Of a DNA stretch of 64,000 nt, positions 8,586 to 17,042 are shown piece after piece. The notes below the pieces were generated by a model, which worked only from the letters and a program-made list of their open reading frames with translations, was not told the origin of the DNA and did no database searches. The stretch is taken from NCBI RefSeq assembly GCF_025215095.1, contig NZ_JALHAP010000082.1, forward strand, positions 723,041 through 787,040, written 5' to 3'. Within the stretch, counting starts at the first letter, position 1. The number at the start of each line of letters is the position of its first letter. Source of the stretch: Dryocola boscaweniae. Its GTDB lineage: Bacteria > Pseudomonadota > Gammaproteobacteria > Enterobacterales > Enterobacteriaceae. Both the position numbers and the translations under genes were made by a program.

Positions 8586-9011
8586 ATGAGTCGTCTGTTA
8601 GAAGTGCTGGATCAAATGACTGCGGTGCTCAATTCACTTAAAGAAGTGATGGACGCCGAGCAGCAACAACTGTCTGCAGGCCATGTAAATGGCAGCGCAT
8701 TACAGCGCATTACTGAAGATAAAAGCTCGCTGCTTGCGACGCTTGATTATCTTGAACAGCAACGGCGCGAACTGCAAAACCAGGAGGCTGCTTCCAGCAC
8801 GGATGTCAGCCTTCGCTGGCAGACGATTACGCAAAAAACGCAGCACTTGCGCGATATTAACCAACATAACGGCTGGCTGTTAGAAGATCAGCTAGCGCGT
8901 AATGAGCAGGCACTGGCCGTACTTAAGCCGCACCAGGAACCCGATCTTTATGGGGCCGATGGACAAGCCACGACGGTGAATCGTGGCAGTAATAAAAAAA
9001 TAACGATATAA
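8586..9011 (+). CDS. flgN: FlgN, export chaperone for FlgK and FlgL
   Basis: 141 residues, largely helical: MSRLLEVLDQMTAVLNSLKE at the start, then Gln/Glu-rich helices (LDYLEQQRRELQNQEA). FlgN is the cytoplasmic type III export chaperone of the hook-associated proteins FlgK and FlgL and also affects flgM translation. It is coupled to flgM by a 4-base gap and is followed directly by an intrinsic terminator. Family length and position are standard. Confidence 0.94.
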   Translation: MSRLLEVLDQMTAVLNSLKEVMDAEQQQLSAGHVNGSALQRITEDKSSLLATLDYLEQQRRELQNQEAASSTDVSLRWQTITQKTQHLRDINQHNGWLLEDQLARNEQALAVLKPHQEPDLYGADGQATTVNRGSNKKITI

Positions 9012-9012
9012 C

Positions 9013-9042
9013 AAAAAACCGGCTCATTGGCCGGTTTTTTGT
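9013..9042. terminator. Bidirectional intrinsic terminator after flgN
   Basis: AACCGGC-TCATTG-GCCGGTT hairpin with an A-run before it and a T-run after it. It can terminate flgAMN on the plus strand and the convergent cold-shock-domain gene on the minus strand. Confidence 0.9.
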
Positions 9043-9070
9043 TTCTTAATCAGCGCATTCCAAAATTCTC

Positions 9071-9556
9071 TTAGCGAGGCAGCGCCTTGAGGATCTTCAT
9101 GGTCGCCTCAACGTCAATTTCATCCTCAGAAAAAATGTGCGTGGTGCCCTGGAAGGTGGTGACCGCAAGCTTCTTAAGCTTGCGCATCTCATCGGCCTTC
9201 TTCTCCTGCTTCGGACGAATGCTGTTCATCAGCAACCCGACCGACAGCACCGCATTCTCTTTATCAATCTTCGCGTCCGCCGGCACTTCTTCGCTGTAAA
9301 CCAGGAAGGATTTAATGGAGGTGATTTTAATACGCTCGCCGGCAATAAAGATGTATTTGCTTTCCGGCTCCACTTTCACCGCATAAGCCGACAGGCCTTT
9401 ATTATTGGTGGTGGGTTCAAAGGTCACCGCAGCATCTTTTTTGATTAGCTCAGGATTGGCGACTTTAATCACATGGAAATAACGGTTATCGCCGTTTTCA
9501 TCTTTGATAAAACCAAAACCTTTTTCTTCAAACCAGGTTGTGATTGTCCCGTTCAT
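9071..9556 (-). CDS. Cold-shock-domain protein with C-terminal extension, function unknown
   Basis: 161 residues. The N-terminal 65 or so form a cold-shock (OB-fold) domain: MNGTITTWFEEKGFGFIKDE resembles the RNP-1 KGFGFI motif, and NDENG..RYFHV stands in place of the usual RNP-2 VFVHF. The remaining 95 residues carry a basic EKKADEMRKLKKLAV stretch and an acidic segment (FSEDEIDVEATMKI), with no domain I recognise. Single-stranded nucleic-acid binding is likely. It lies between flgN and murJ, which are direct neighbours in E. coli K-12, and is convergent with flgN. Expression with motility genes is possible but not shown. Confidence 0.8.
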   Translation of the reverse strand: MNGTITTWFEEKGFGFIKDENGDNRYFHVIKVANPELIKKDAAVTFEPTTNNKGLSAYAVKVEPESKYIFIAGERIKITSIKSFLVYSEEVPADAKIDKENAVLSVGLLMNSIRPKQEKKADEMRKLKKLAVTTFQGTTHIFSEDEIDVEATMKILKALPR

Positions 9557-9647
9557 CGCTTTACCGCCTAATTAATCGTTCAACATGTCAAATTTTGCAG
9601 CGCGTAGTTTAAAGCACAACCCCTGCCTTCTCTACAATATTAGTAGC

Positions 9648-9672
9648 GTGGATGCGGATAAGCCGCATCCAC
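9648..9672. repeat. REP-like inverted repeat after murJ
   Basis: Perfect 10-base arms, GTGGATGCGG and CCGCATCCAC, around ATAAG. The core (GGATAAG, ending in ATCCACC) resembles the element at 27018-27050, which suggests one family of extragenic palindromes. There is no T-run on the minus strand, so it is a stabilising or REP-type hairpin rather than a classical terminator for murJ. Confidence 0.65.
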
Positions 9673-9684
9673 CGCCTGAAAAAC

Positions 9685-11220
9685 TTATATTGTCCTTCTG
9701 GCGAAGTCCTTAACCTTAAAGCCCAGCACCATAAGCGTTGCGAAATACGCCAGGATGCCGGCTACGACCACGGCCATCAAACGCGCTAAGCGGTATGCCA
9801 TATTCCCCATGTCCCAGGCGGGCATGATGTACATCATGCCCAGCAGCACTGCGGACATCACAATCACCGCGGCGAACAAACGCCACAAGAAAGCGGCCCA
9901 GCCCGGCTGCGGCTGAAAGATATCCTGCTTGCGAAGCTGCCAGTACAGCAGGCTTGCGTTAATGCAGGCGGCCAGACCAATAGACAGCGCCAGGCCCGCA
10001 TGTTTGAGCGGTCCGATAAACGCAAGGTTCATCAGTTGCGTGAGGATTAACGTGACAATCGCGATTTTGACCGGCGTTTTAATATCCTGGCGCGAGTAAA
10101 AACCCGGCGCCAGAACCTTCACCACTATTAGCCCCATCAGACCGACGGAATAGGCTACCAGCGCGCGTTGCGTCATGACGGCGTCAAAGGCGGTAAATTT
10201 GCCGTACTGGAATAAAGAGACGGTGAGCGGTTTTGCCAGGATGCCTAATGCCACCGCGCTCGGCAGCGCCAGCAGGAAGCACAGGCGTAAACCCCAGTCC
10301 ATCAAACGCGAATATTCATCATGGTTGCCGCTGGCGAAACTTTTAGCGAGCGACGGCAGTAAAATCGTGCCCAGGGCCACGCCCAGCACGCCGGACGGAA
10401 ACTCCATCAGACGATCGGCGTAATACATCCAGGACACCGAGCCGGAAGCAAGGAAGGAAGCAAAAATGGTATTGATGATAAGTGAAATCTGGCTGACGGA
10501 TACGCCCAGGATCGCAGGCCCCATCTGCTTGATGACGCGCATTGCGCCTGCGTCTTTCAGATTGACGCGGGGCAGCACCAGCATGCCGATTTTCTTCAGA
10601 TGCGGAAGCTGCCAGCCCAGTTGCAGCACGCCGCCCACGGTAACCGCCCAGGCAAGCGCAAGAATCGGCGGATTAAAGTGCGGCGCGGCAAACAGCGCAA
10701 AACCAATCATGCTGAGGTTAAGGAAAGTGGGTGCAAATGCCGGAACGGAAAAACGGTTCCAGGTGTTGAGAATCGCCCCCACCAGCGACGCCAGCGAGAT
10801 AAGCAAAATATATGGGAAGGTGATGCGCAGCAGATCGGACGTCAGCGCAAATTTCTCCGCGGTGTCGGCAAATCCGGGAGCCGTAACCAGGATGACCCAG
10901 GGCGCGGCGATCATCCCGATAACGGTGACCACCGCCAGAGCAAGGGTCAGCAGTCCGGAAACGTAAGAGACAAACACGCGCGTGGCGTCTTCGCCCTGCT
11001 TACTTTTGTACTCGGCCAGAATAGGTACGAACGCCTGTGAAAATGCGCCTTCGGCAAAAATTCGACGCAGTAAGTTCGGTAGTTTGAATGCCACAAAAAA
11101 GGCATCCGTCGCCATCCCTGCCCCAAAAACCCTTGCCACAATGGCGTCGCGTGCAAATCCCAGCACGCGTGAAAACATGGTCATCGAGCTGACGGCAGCC
11201 AGCGATCTTAAAAGATTCAT
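9685..11220 (-). CDS. murJ: MurJ, lipid II flippase
   Basis: 511 residues, the exact E. coli length, with about 14 hydrophobic segments of the MOP/MVF superfamily. The start MNLLRSLAAVSSMTMFSRVL and the following FARDAIVARVFGAGMATDAF and FKLPNLLRRIFAEGAFSQAF are signature MurJ sequence, including the arginines (R18, R24, R52) of the central cavity. It flips lipid II across the inner membrane for peptidoglycan synthesis. It lies downstream of mviM with 118 bases between. It is essential in E. coli and appears intact. Confidence 0.97.
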   Translation of the reverse strand: MNLLRSLAAVSSMTMFSRVLGFARDAIVARVFGAGMATDAFFVAFKLPNLLRRIFAEGAFSQAFVPILAEYKSKQGEDATRVFVSYVSGLLTLALAVVTVIGMIAAPWVILVTAPGFADTAEKFALTSDLLRITFPYILLISLASLVGAILNTWNRFSVPAFAPTFLNLSMIGFALFAAPHFNPPILALAWAVTVGGVLQLGWQLPHLKKIGMLVLPRVNLKDAGAMRVIKQMGPAILGVSVSQISLIINTIFASFLASGSVSWMYYADRLMEFPSGVLGVALGTILLPSLAKSFASGNHDEYSRLMDWGLRLCFLLALPSAVALGILAKPLTVSLFQYGKFTAFDAVMTQRALVAYSVGLMGLIVVKVLAPGFYSRQDIKTPVKIAIVTLILTQLMNLAFIGPLKHAGLALSIGLAACINASLLYWQLRKQDIFQPQPGWAAFLWRLFAAVIVMSAVLLGMMYIMPAWDMGNMAYRLARLMAVVVAGILAYFATLMVLGFKVKDFARRTI

Positions 11221-11338
11221 TTATTATGCTGTTCCACAAACATCGACGCCTGCGTTGCAGGCGTTTTCAGGGGCATCAAGATTCTGCAGCGTAGTCTACC
11301 GATACGCCGCCGAATTACTACCTTCAGTTGTTACAGGT

Positions 11339-12262
11339 TTATTCGCTCATCGCTTCGCGCCAGAGCTTTTCCACCACCCTTTGCGCCAGCAGCGCCTGCT
11401 CTCCGGAGGTTTCAGGAACTGTCTGATTTGCCACACTTTCAAGGAAGTGACGCGCGCAGCCTGCAAACCCGCGCTGTTCAAGCGTGCTTTGCCAGCCGGG
11501 CACCGGGCGATTAACAATCCCTGCTCCGCACTCTTCACGCCAGTCGCGCATGTCCGTTACCTCAAACAGCCCGCCGTCGGTGACGGCCTGCACCCACTCA
11601 CGCTGGCTTCCCCCGCGGCGATGCATACTGGTGGTGATTTGCAGGTGTTCTTTGGCGAAATGATGTTCGGCAAACAGCATTTGCCCTTGCTCATTAGTCT
11701 GAAGGGTTCCGCTTTGCAGTTGCGCCTCGCCGCCGGCGAGCCACAGCGCGGTGTCCACTACGTGCAGATAATCATCAAGCAAGGTAAAGCGCAGATCGTT
11801 CGGCCCGACGCTATCGGCACGGTGTTTATCCATGCGCAGTGATGCGCCCGCCGTCAGTTTTGTTTTTAGCTCCTGATAGAGCGGTGAAAAGCGGCGATTG
11901 AAGCCCACCATTAAGGTGCGTTTTTTGCGTTCGGCAAGCTCTACCAGCCTTTCGGCATCCGCCAGATTTTCCGCCAGCGGTTTATCCACGCAGACGTTAA
12001 CGCCCGCCTGCAACAGCTCGCTGACTACCGCGAAATGGCTACTGGTTGCGCTATGGACAAACACGGCATCACATTGAGCGGCAAGATCGGCAATAGATGA
12101 AACGTAGGGAATGCGATATGTATCGCAGATCTTCTGCGCTTTTTCCCTGGTCGGGGAAAAGGCTCCCAGCAGCGTCCAGTCACTTGCGGCGCTTAACACC
12201 GGCAGCCAGGCTTTTTGCGCAATCCCACCGAGACCGACTACGCCCACGCGAAGTTTAGCCAT
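11339..12262 (-). CDS. mviM: MviM (YceM), Gfo/Idh/MocA-family oxidoreductase
   Basis: 307 residues. The N-terminal Rossmann fold begins MAKLRVGVVGLGGIAQKAWL with the GxGxxG-type motif, and VDKPLAENLADAERLVELAE is the conserved EKP/DKP helix of Gfo/Idh/MocA NAD(P)-dependent dehydrogenases. The C-terminal half is the substrate-binding alpha/beta domain. The substrate is unknown in E. coli too. It lies 3 bases downstream of yceH and upstream of murJ, the conserved order. The gene is intact. Confidence 0.93.
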   Translation of the reverse strand: MAKLRVGVVGLGGIAQKAWLPVLSAASDWTLLGAFSPTREKAQKICDTYRIPYVSSIADLAAQCDAVFVHSATSSHFAVVSELLQAGVNVCVDKPLAENLADAERLVELAERKKRTLMVGFNRRFSPLYQELKTKLTAGASLRMDKHRADSVGPNDLRFTLLDDYLHVVDTALWLAGGEAQLQSGTLQTNEQGQMLFAEHHFAKEHLQITTSMHRRGGSQREWVQAVTDGGLFEVTDMRDWREECGAGIVNRPVPGWQSTLEQRGFAGCARHFLESVANQTVPETSGEQALLAQRVVEKLWREAMSE

Positions 12263-12265
12263 CGT

Positions 12266-12913
12266 TTAATCTCCCAGATGTGCGAGCAGTGAATCAAGGC
12301 GCTGTTTTAATTCCGCCACTTCGGTTTCAAGCTGTTCGACGCGCGCGGTCAGATCCCCGGCGGGTTCCGCCACAGCGCTTGCAGCCACGGCCTGTGCCTC
12401 CGCTTCTCCACTGAATAAATGCATATAGCGGCTTTCGCGTTTTCCCGGTTCGCGAGGAAGACGAACAACAAACGGGCCGTCTTCGCGGTTTGCCAGCGTT
12501 TCCAGGGTAGTTTCTACCTGCGCCATATCGCTAAATTCATACATTCTTCCGGCGCGGCTGCGCAGCTCGCCCGGCGTTTGCGCGCCACGCAGCAGCAGCG
12601 TGGTTACAACGGCGACTTCCGCTGGCGTGAGTTTGAGATCGCCAAATTCAGAGTTGCAAAAGCGTTGTTCGTATTTCGTCACGCGATTACCAAAGCCGCT
12701 CACCGTACGCAGAAAGTGGCGCTTGACCAGATTATCCAGCGTGTCCTGCACTTCGTGTTCTTTAAGATCCATAACCGGCTCGCGGTTGGTCTTCTGGTTG
12801 CAGGCCGCCGCCACGCCGTTAACGGACATTGGGTACTGTTCCGGTGTGGTGACCTGCTTTTCCAGCAGGCTGCCCACCACGCGCGCTTCTTGCGCAGTTA
12901 ACTGATATTTCAT
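12266..12913 (-). CDS. yceH: YceH, DUF480 winged-helix protein
   Basis: 215 residues, as in E. coli. It starts MKYQLTAQEARVVGSLLEKQ and contains VTTPEQYPMSVNGVAAACNQ, the DUF480 signature, and two tandem winged-helix units. The C-terminus is a predicted coiled coil (ARVEQLETEVAELKQRLDSL). Its function is not established. It is packed 9 bases downstream of rimJ and 3 bases upstream of mviM, so rimJ-yceH-mviM looks like one transcription unit. Confidence 0.94.
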   Translation of the reverse strand: MKYQLTAQEARVVGSLLEKQVTTPEQYPMSVNGVAAACNQKTNREPVMDLKEHEVQDTLDNLVKRHFLRTVSGFGNRVTKYEQRFCNSEFGDLKLTPAEVAVVTTLLLRGAQTPGELRSRAGRMYEFSDMAQVETTLETLANREDGPFVVRLPREPGKRESRYMHLFSGEAEAQAVAASAVAEPAGDLTARVEQLETEVAELKQRLDSLLAHLGD

Positions 12914-12922
12914 CTCACATCC

Positions 12923-13507
12923 TCAACGGCCGGGGGTCCAAATTTTTGTCGTCAGCGCCGTCAGGACGTGGTCCCGCCAGACGCCATCAATGAGCAAATA
13001 ATCTTTGGCATAGCCTTCTTTTTCAAAACCCAGGCGCGCCAGCAGGTCGCCGCTGCGCTTGTTATGCGGCATATAGTTCGCCATGATGCGGTGAATATGC
13101 TGGCTGCGCTGCATATAGCGAATCGCGGAGGTCAGGGCTTCAAACATCAGTCCCTGCCCCTGCCATTTTTCTCCCAGCGAATAGCCGAGATAGCAGGCGT
13201 GGAACGAGCCGCGCACGACGTTTGAGAAATTCGCCACGCCGCGGATCTCTTTTTCATCTTCATCAAGCAGGGCGAAGTACCAGGCGCTGCCGGTTTTATG
13301 CATTTCATTGATCATGCCGAGGCGGGCCTGCCAGCCTGAGGGATAGCAGTGACTGTCATCGCGGACGGGTTCCCAGGGTTTTAAAAACTGGCGGTTTTCA
13401 GAGTAATAATCTGCCAGTCGCCAGGCATCTCTGTCATAGACCAGACGCACCACCAGCCTGTCGGTTGTTAAACGCACTTTCGGCACGTTACTGCGGTAAC
13501 CAAACAT
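12923..13507 (-). CDS. rimJ: RimJ, ribosomal protein S5 N-alpha-acetyltransferase
   Basis: 194 residues from the ATG at 13507 (MFGYRSNVPKVRLTTDRLVV); an 8-codon upstream extension lacks family support. It is a GNAT fold with ACYLGYSLGEKWQGQGLMFE, the acetyl-CoA-binding motif A (QGQG), then MANYMPHNKRSGDLLARLGF. It acetylates the N-terminus of ribosomal protein S5 and has an accessory role in 30S maturation. It is first in rimJ-yceH-mviM, divergent from the mdtH remnant. Confidence 0.95.
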   Translation of the reverse strand: MFGYRSNVPKVRLTTDRLVVRLVYDRDAWRLADYYSENRQFLKPWEPVRDDSHCYPSGWQARLGMINEMHKTGSAWYFALLDEDEKEIRGVANFSNVVRGSFHACYLGYSLGEKWQGQGLMFEALTSAIRYMQRSQHIHRIMANYMPHNKRSGDLLARLGFEKEGYAKDYLLIDGVWRDHVLTALTTKIWTPGR

Positions 13508-13649
13508 GTTCCCCTGCTCCTCACATCCCACAATTTTACAAGCCCAGGTTAATTACTATACCTGCGCCTGTGGGAGGAAGGAAAACAACAACATGCAGAT
13601 TTCTTAACTCGTCATAATTTTTTTCGATGAAAGGGTTCAATCGAACCTG

Positions 13650-14030
13650 CAGAACGATAAGAAAATAATGATCGTCACCGGCATGCTGCCCATCGGCCTG
13701 ACCAACAATTTGCAACGGTTGTTCACCTTAATCTGCGTGTTCTATATCGGCTCAATTATTGCTGAACCGGCACGCGAAACGCCTGGCGCGTCCCTTGCGG
13801 ATTCCAGAGCGCGCGGAAGTTATAGGGAGTTCAGCCGTCTGGGACTGGCCATCGGCGGCGCGTTTGGTTACGCCTGCGGCGGCTGGCTTTTTGACGCCGG
13901 AAAAAGCCTGGATCAGCCCGAGTTGCCATGGGTGATGCTGGGCATTATCGGATTCATCACGCTACTCGCTTTGTGGTAGCAATTCAGCCCGAAACCCGCT
14001 GCGCCTTCAATACTGGAACCGGGCGCTTAG
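13650..14030 (+). pseudogene. mdtH: mdtH (yceL) remnant: internal deletion plus nonsense codon
   Basis: MdtH is a 402-residue MFS exporter, divergent from rimJ and upstream of grxB in E. coli. Here only a stub remains. From 13668 the frame reads MIVTGML, matching family residues near 78-84, then jumps straight to the C-terminal part (LQRLFTLICVFYIGSIIAEP, then ARETPGASLADSRARGSY). About 200 codons are therefore missing internally, and codons before 13650 are unrecognisable. A TAG at 13977-13979 replaces the Trp codon after LAL. The old frame still resembles the MdtH tail (QFSPKPAAPSILEPGA) up to the ancestral stop at 14028-14030. Non-functional. Confidence 0.88.
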
Positions 14031-14105
14031 TTTGCGGGCTTAAGCGTTCTCTTCCATACTTGATTGTTAACGGATTTTGTCCGCCACCAGCAAATGGAGG
14101 AGAAT

Positions 14106-14753
14106 GTGAAATTATATATTTACGATCACTGCCCGTTTTGCGTGAAAGCACGCATGATTTTTGGGCTGAAGAATATCCCCGTTGAACTCAACGTCCTGTT
14201 AAACGACGACGAAGCCACCCCAACGAAGATGGTTGGCCAGAAAATGGCGCCGATTCTGCAAAAAGACGATAGCCGCTATCTGCCCGAAAGCATGGATATC
14301 GTGCATTACGTCGATAAGCTTGACGGCAAACCGCTGCTGACTGGCTCAACCAATGCGGCTATCGGGGAATGGTTGCGGCAGGTCAATACTTACGTGCAGA
14401 ACCTGCTGCTGCCGCGCATCGCAAAAGCGCCTTTTGATGAGTTCGCCACGCCTGAGGCACGTGCGTATTTCACCAAAAAGAAAGAAGGCATGATTGGCTC
14501 GTTTGAAGAACATCTTGCACATTCGCCGGGGCTTATTAAGAAAATCAGCGATGATTTGCGTAAGCTTGATAAGCTCATTGTTCAACCAAATGCCGTGAAC
14601 GGCGAGCTGTCCGAAGACGATATTCAACTCTTCCCACTGCTGCGTAATCTGACGCTGGTTGCCGGGATTGAGTATCCAAGCCGCGTCAGGGACTACCGCG
14701 ACAATATGGCGAAACAAACGCAGGTTAACTTGCTCTCCTCCATCGCCATTTAG
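14106..14753 (+). CDS. grxB: GrxB, glutaredoxin 2
   Basis: 215 residues, the E. coli length, starting at a GTG (14106) with GGAGGA 5 bases upstream; the open frame extends 14 codons further but without family support. The N-terminal thioredoxin fold holds the active site CPFC (Cys9-Cys12; E. coli has CPYC). The C-terminal domain is all-helical, as in GST-like Grx2, and ends YRDNMAKQTQVNLLSSIAI. It is a GSH-dependent disulfide reductase. It lies downstream of the mdtH remnant and is followed by an intrinsic terminator shared with the convergent GAPDH gene. Confidence 0.96.
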   Translation: MKLYIYDHCPFCVKARMIFGLKNIPVELNVLLNDDEATPTKMVGQKMAPILQKDDSRYLPESMDIVHYVDKLDGKPLLTGSTNAAIGEWLRQVNTYVQNLLLPRIAKAPFDEFATPEARAYFTKKKEGMIGSFEEHLAHSPGLIKKISDDLRKLDKLIVQPNAVNGELSEDDIQLFPLLRNLTLVAGIEYPSRVRDYRDNMAKQTQVNLLSSIAI

Positions 14754-14778
14754 TTTATTGCGGTATTTATAAAAACTA

Positions 14779-14810
14779 ACGGTCAGCCCGAACAGGCTGA
14801 CCGTTTTATT
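14779..14810. terminator. Terminator between grxB and the GAPDH gene
   Basis: ACGGTCAGCC-CGAACA-GGCTGACCGT hairpin followed by TTTTATT on the plus strand. The minus-strand side also has T-rich sequence, so it may serve both convergent genes. Confidence 0.85.
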
Positions 14811-14822
14811 ACTTACGGCTCA

Positions 14823-15833
14823 CTACAGGCCTTTCTGGTCCATCAGAACCGCCAGATCGACCAGACGATTTGAGAAGGCCCATTCGTTGTCATACCAGGC
14901 GAGGATCTTCACCAGGTTGCCTCCGATGACCAGCGTGGAAAGCCCGTCGATAATGGATGAGCGCGCATCGCCCTGATAATCGCTCGACACCAGCGGCTCT
15001 TCGCTGTAGCCCAGAATGCCCTTCAGCGGCCCGGATTCCGACGCTTTACGGAAAGCAGCATTCACCTCATCCGCAGTGACCTCGCGCTTTAAGGTGACGG
15101 TCAAATCGACTATCGACACCACCGGCACCGGGACACGCAGAGAATACCCCGTCAGACGTCCCTCCAGTTCGGGAATAACTTTCCCCAGCGCTTTAGCGGC
15201 ACCGCTTGAATAAGGCACGATAGACAGCGCAGCAGCGCGTGCGCCGCGCAGATCTTTTTCCGGCTGGTCATGCAACGCCTGGCTGTTGGTATAAGCGTGA
15301 GTGGTGTTCATCAAGCCATGCTCAATGCCAAAACTCTGATGTAATACCTGCGCAGCCGGCGCCAGACCGTTAGTGGTACAGCTACCGTTGCTGACAACTT
15401 TATGTAAAGCCGGATCGTACTTCTCATGATTGACGCCCATCACCACCGTGATGTCATCATTTTTACCAGGAGCCGAAAGAATCACGCGTTTCGCGCCGCC
15501 CTTAGTAATATGTACTTCTGCTTTAGCTTTATCCGTGAAGAACCCGGTGGCCTCGATGACCAGCTCAACGCCAACGCTGCTCCAGGGAATCGCGCCTGGA
15601 TCTCTTTCGCTGAAGACCCGAATGGCTTTGCCATCAAGCAGCAACTGTCCTTCTGACGCTTCAACGCTTGCGGCAAGCGTCCCCTGCAGGGAGTCGTATT
15701 TCAGCAGATGTGCGAGCGTCTTGCTGTCGGTGAGGTCGTTAATAGCCACAACCTGGAAATCGTTGCGGCCCAATGCGGCGCGCAGCACGTTTCTGCCAAT
15801 TCTGCCAAACCCGTTAATGCCTACTTTGACCAT
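14823..15833 (-). CDS. Accessory glyceraldehyde-3-phosphate dehydrogenase
   Basis: 336 residues of the phosphorylating GAPDH family. The NAD-binding MVKVGINGFGRIGRNVLRAA motif comes first. The catalytic Cys152 lies in SNGSCTTNGLAP and the partner His179 in NTTHAYTNSQ. The second cysteine of the usual SCTTNCLAP is replaced by Gly. NTTHAYTN.. and KDLRGARAAALSIVPYSSGA resemble Gram-positive-type GAPDHs rather than enterobacterial GapA (TATQ). It is therefore a second, divergent enzyme, not gapA. It lies between grxB and yceB, which are adjacent in E. coli, 77 bases downstream of a GlxA-like regulator. Physiological substrate and direction are unknown. Confidence 0.88.
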   Translation of the reverse strand: MVKVGINGFGRIGRNVLRAALGRNDFQVVAINDLTDSKTLAHLLKYDSLQGTLAASVEASEGQLLLDGKAIRVFSERDPGAIPWSSVGVELVIEATGFFTDKAKAEVHITKGGAKRVILSAPGKNDDITVVMGVNHEKYDPALHKVVSNGSCTTNGLAPAAQVLHQSFGIEHGLMNTTHAYTNSQALHDQPEKDLRGARAAALSIVPYSSGAAKALGKVIPELEGRLTGYSLRVPVPVVSIVDLTVTLKREVTADEVNAAFRKASESGPLKGILGYSEEPLVSSDYQGDARSSIIDGLSTLVIGGNLVKILAWYDNEWAFSNRLVDLAVLMDQKGL

Positions 15834-15910
15834 GACTTACTCCTTGGTTAGTTGTCTAACTTCAGAGTACGAGAAATATAATATGGCTAAAATGACAATA
15901 AAAGATCAAT

Positions 15911-16891
15911 TTACGCCATATTGCGCGCGGCAAAACGTTCCCGATAATCGGATGGGGTGAGCTGGAGGTTACGTTCAAAGACGCGACGCAGATTAAGGCC
16001 GTTGCCAAAGCCGGTAACCACCGCTATTTGCTCAAGCTTGTCGGCACTTTGCTCAAGGTGCTGGCGGGCGGCGTTAAGGCGAACCTCTTCGACATATCTG
16101 GCCGGGCTGATGCCGGTTTCGCGAGTGAAAACGCGTGTGAAATTACGCGGGCTCATTGCCACACGCTCGGCCAACGCCTCGACCGACAGATCGCAGGACA
16201 GATTTTCAAGGATCCAGCATTGCAGATCGCGAATCGGGCCGGGCGTACTGGCCTGAGTAAGCAAAAAACGACTGAACTGCGACTGTCCGCCGGGCCTGCG
16301 CAGAAACATCACCAAATCCTGCGCCACTTCGCGGGCCACGGTAAATCCGAGGTCGTCTTCCACCAGCGCCAGCGTGAGATCAAAACCTGAACTGACGCCC
16401 GCCGAGGTCCAGATGTCGCCATCCTGAATGTAGATAGGTCCTTTCTCAACGTTGACCAGAGGAAACGCTTCCTGCAGTTCTTCAAGCAACCGCCAATGGC
16501 TGGTGGCGCGACGCCCGTCAAGCAAGCCCGCTTTAGCCAGCAACCAAGCGCCGCCGCAGACAGAGACAATACGACGAATATTTGGAGCCGCCCGGCGCAT
16601 CCACTCCACCACAGCCTCTCTTTCTTCCTCGTTGTTTCCCCTGCCGGTGATCATAACCGTATCGCGCGGCAGGCTGGGATCCAACTCTTCCAGCCGGTAG
16701 TCTGCCAGCAGGTTCAAACCCGACCGACCGTGTACAACGCGATGCCGTTGAGTCGTAGCAATTGTCACCTGATAGAGTGGAATAAGGGAGTCCTTCTTAC
16801 GCAGGCGGTTTGCCTGCGTAAGAATATCGGCGATGCCCGTAGGCTCGAATAGCATGCCCCCGTCAGGGACAATAATCAGAAATGTGTGCAT
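15911..16891 (-). CDS. GlxA-type transcriptional regulator (DJ-1/PfpI + AraC HTH)
   Basis: 326 residues from the ATG at 16891 (MHTFLIIVPDGGMLFEPTGI); an 8-codon upstream extension is less likely. Residues 1-190 form a DJ-1/PfpI (class I glutamine amidotransferase-like) sensor domain with the nucleophile-elbow Cys112 in VSVCGGAWLLAKAG. Residues 225-326 are the AraC/XylS double HTH (LSVEALAERVAMSPRNFTRV, then IAVVTGFGNGLNLRRVFERN). It probably controls the co-directional GAPDH gene 77 bases downstream. No exact orthologue is recognised. It is divergent from yceB. Confidence 0.88.
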   Translation of the reverse strand: MHTFLIIVPDGGMLFEPTGIADILTQANRLRKKDSLIPLYQVTIATTQRHRVVHGRSGLNLLADYRLEELDPSLPRDTVMITGRGNNEEEREAVVEWMRRAAPNIRRIVSVCGGAWLLAKAGLLDGRRATSHWRLLEELQEAFPLVNVEKGPIYIQDGDIWTSAGVSSGFDLTLALVEDDLGFTVAREVAQDLVMFLRRPGGQSQFSRFLLTQASTPGPIRDLQCWILENLSCDLSVEALAERVAMSPRNFTRVFTRETGISPARYVEEVRLNAARQHLEQSADKLEQIAVVTGFGNGLNLRRVFERNLQLTPSDYRERFAARNMA

Positions 16892-17042
16892 GTCCTCAAA
16901 ATACAAAAAAGACAAAATAAGTCAAGAAAAGCAGATCTGCGGCTTCCGACCTTTCATCTTTTTCCTGTAGCACGGCTTGCGCTGGTGCGTCATGCTGCTT
17001 TGTGTCAGGATTTGCCCCCAAAGCAGGATGTTGAGGAACGTC

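Noticed and set aside
10982..11842. A 286-codon plus-strand open frame
   Set aside because: It spans the murJ-mviM junction on the opposite strand and matches no family.
14823..15833. Assignment as the housekeeping gapA or as epd
   Set aside because: The sequence lacks the TATQ motif of GapA and carries SCTTNG and YTNSQ segments; gapA and epd lie in other neighbourhoods.
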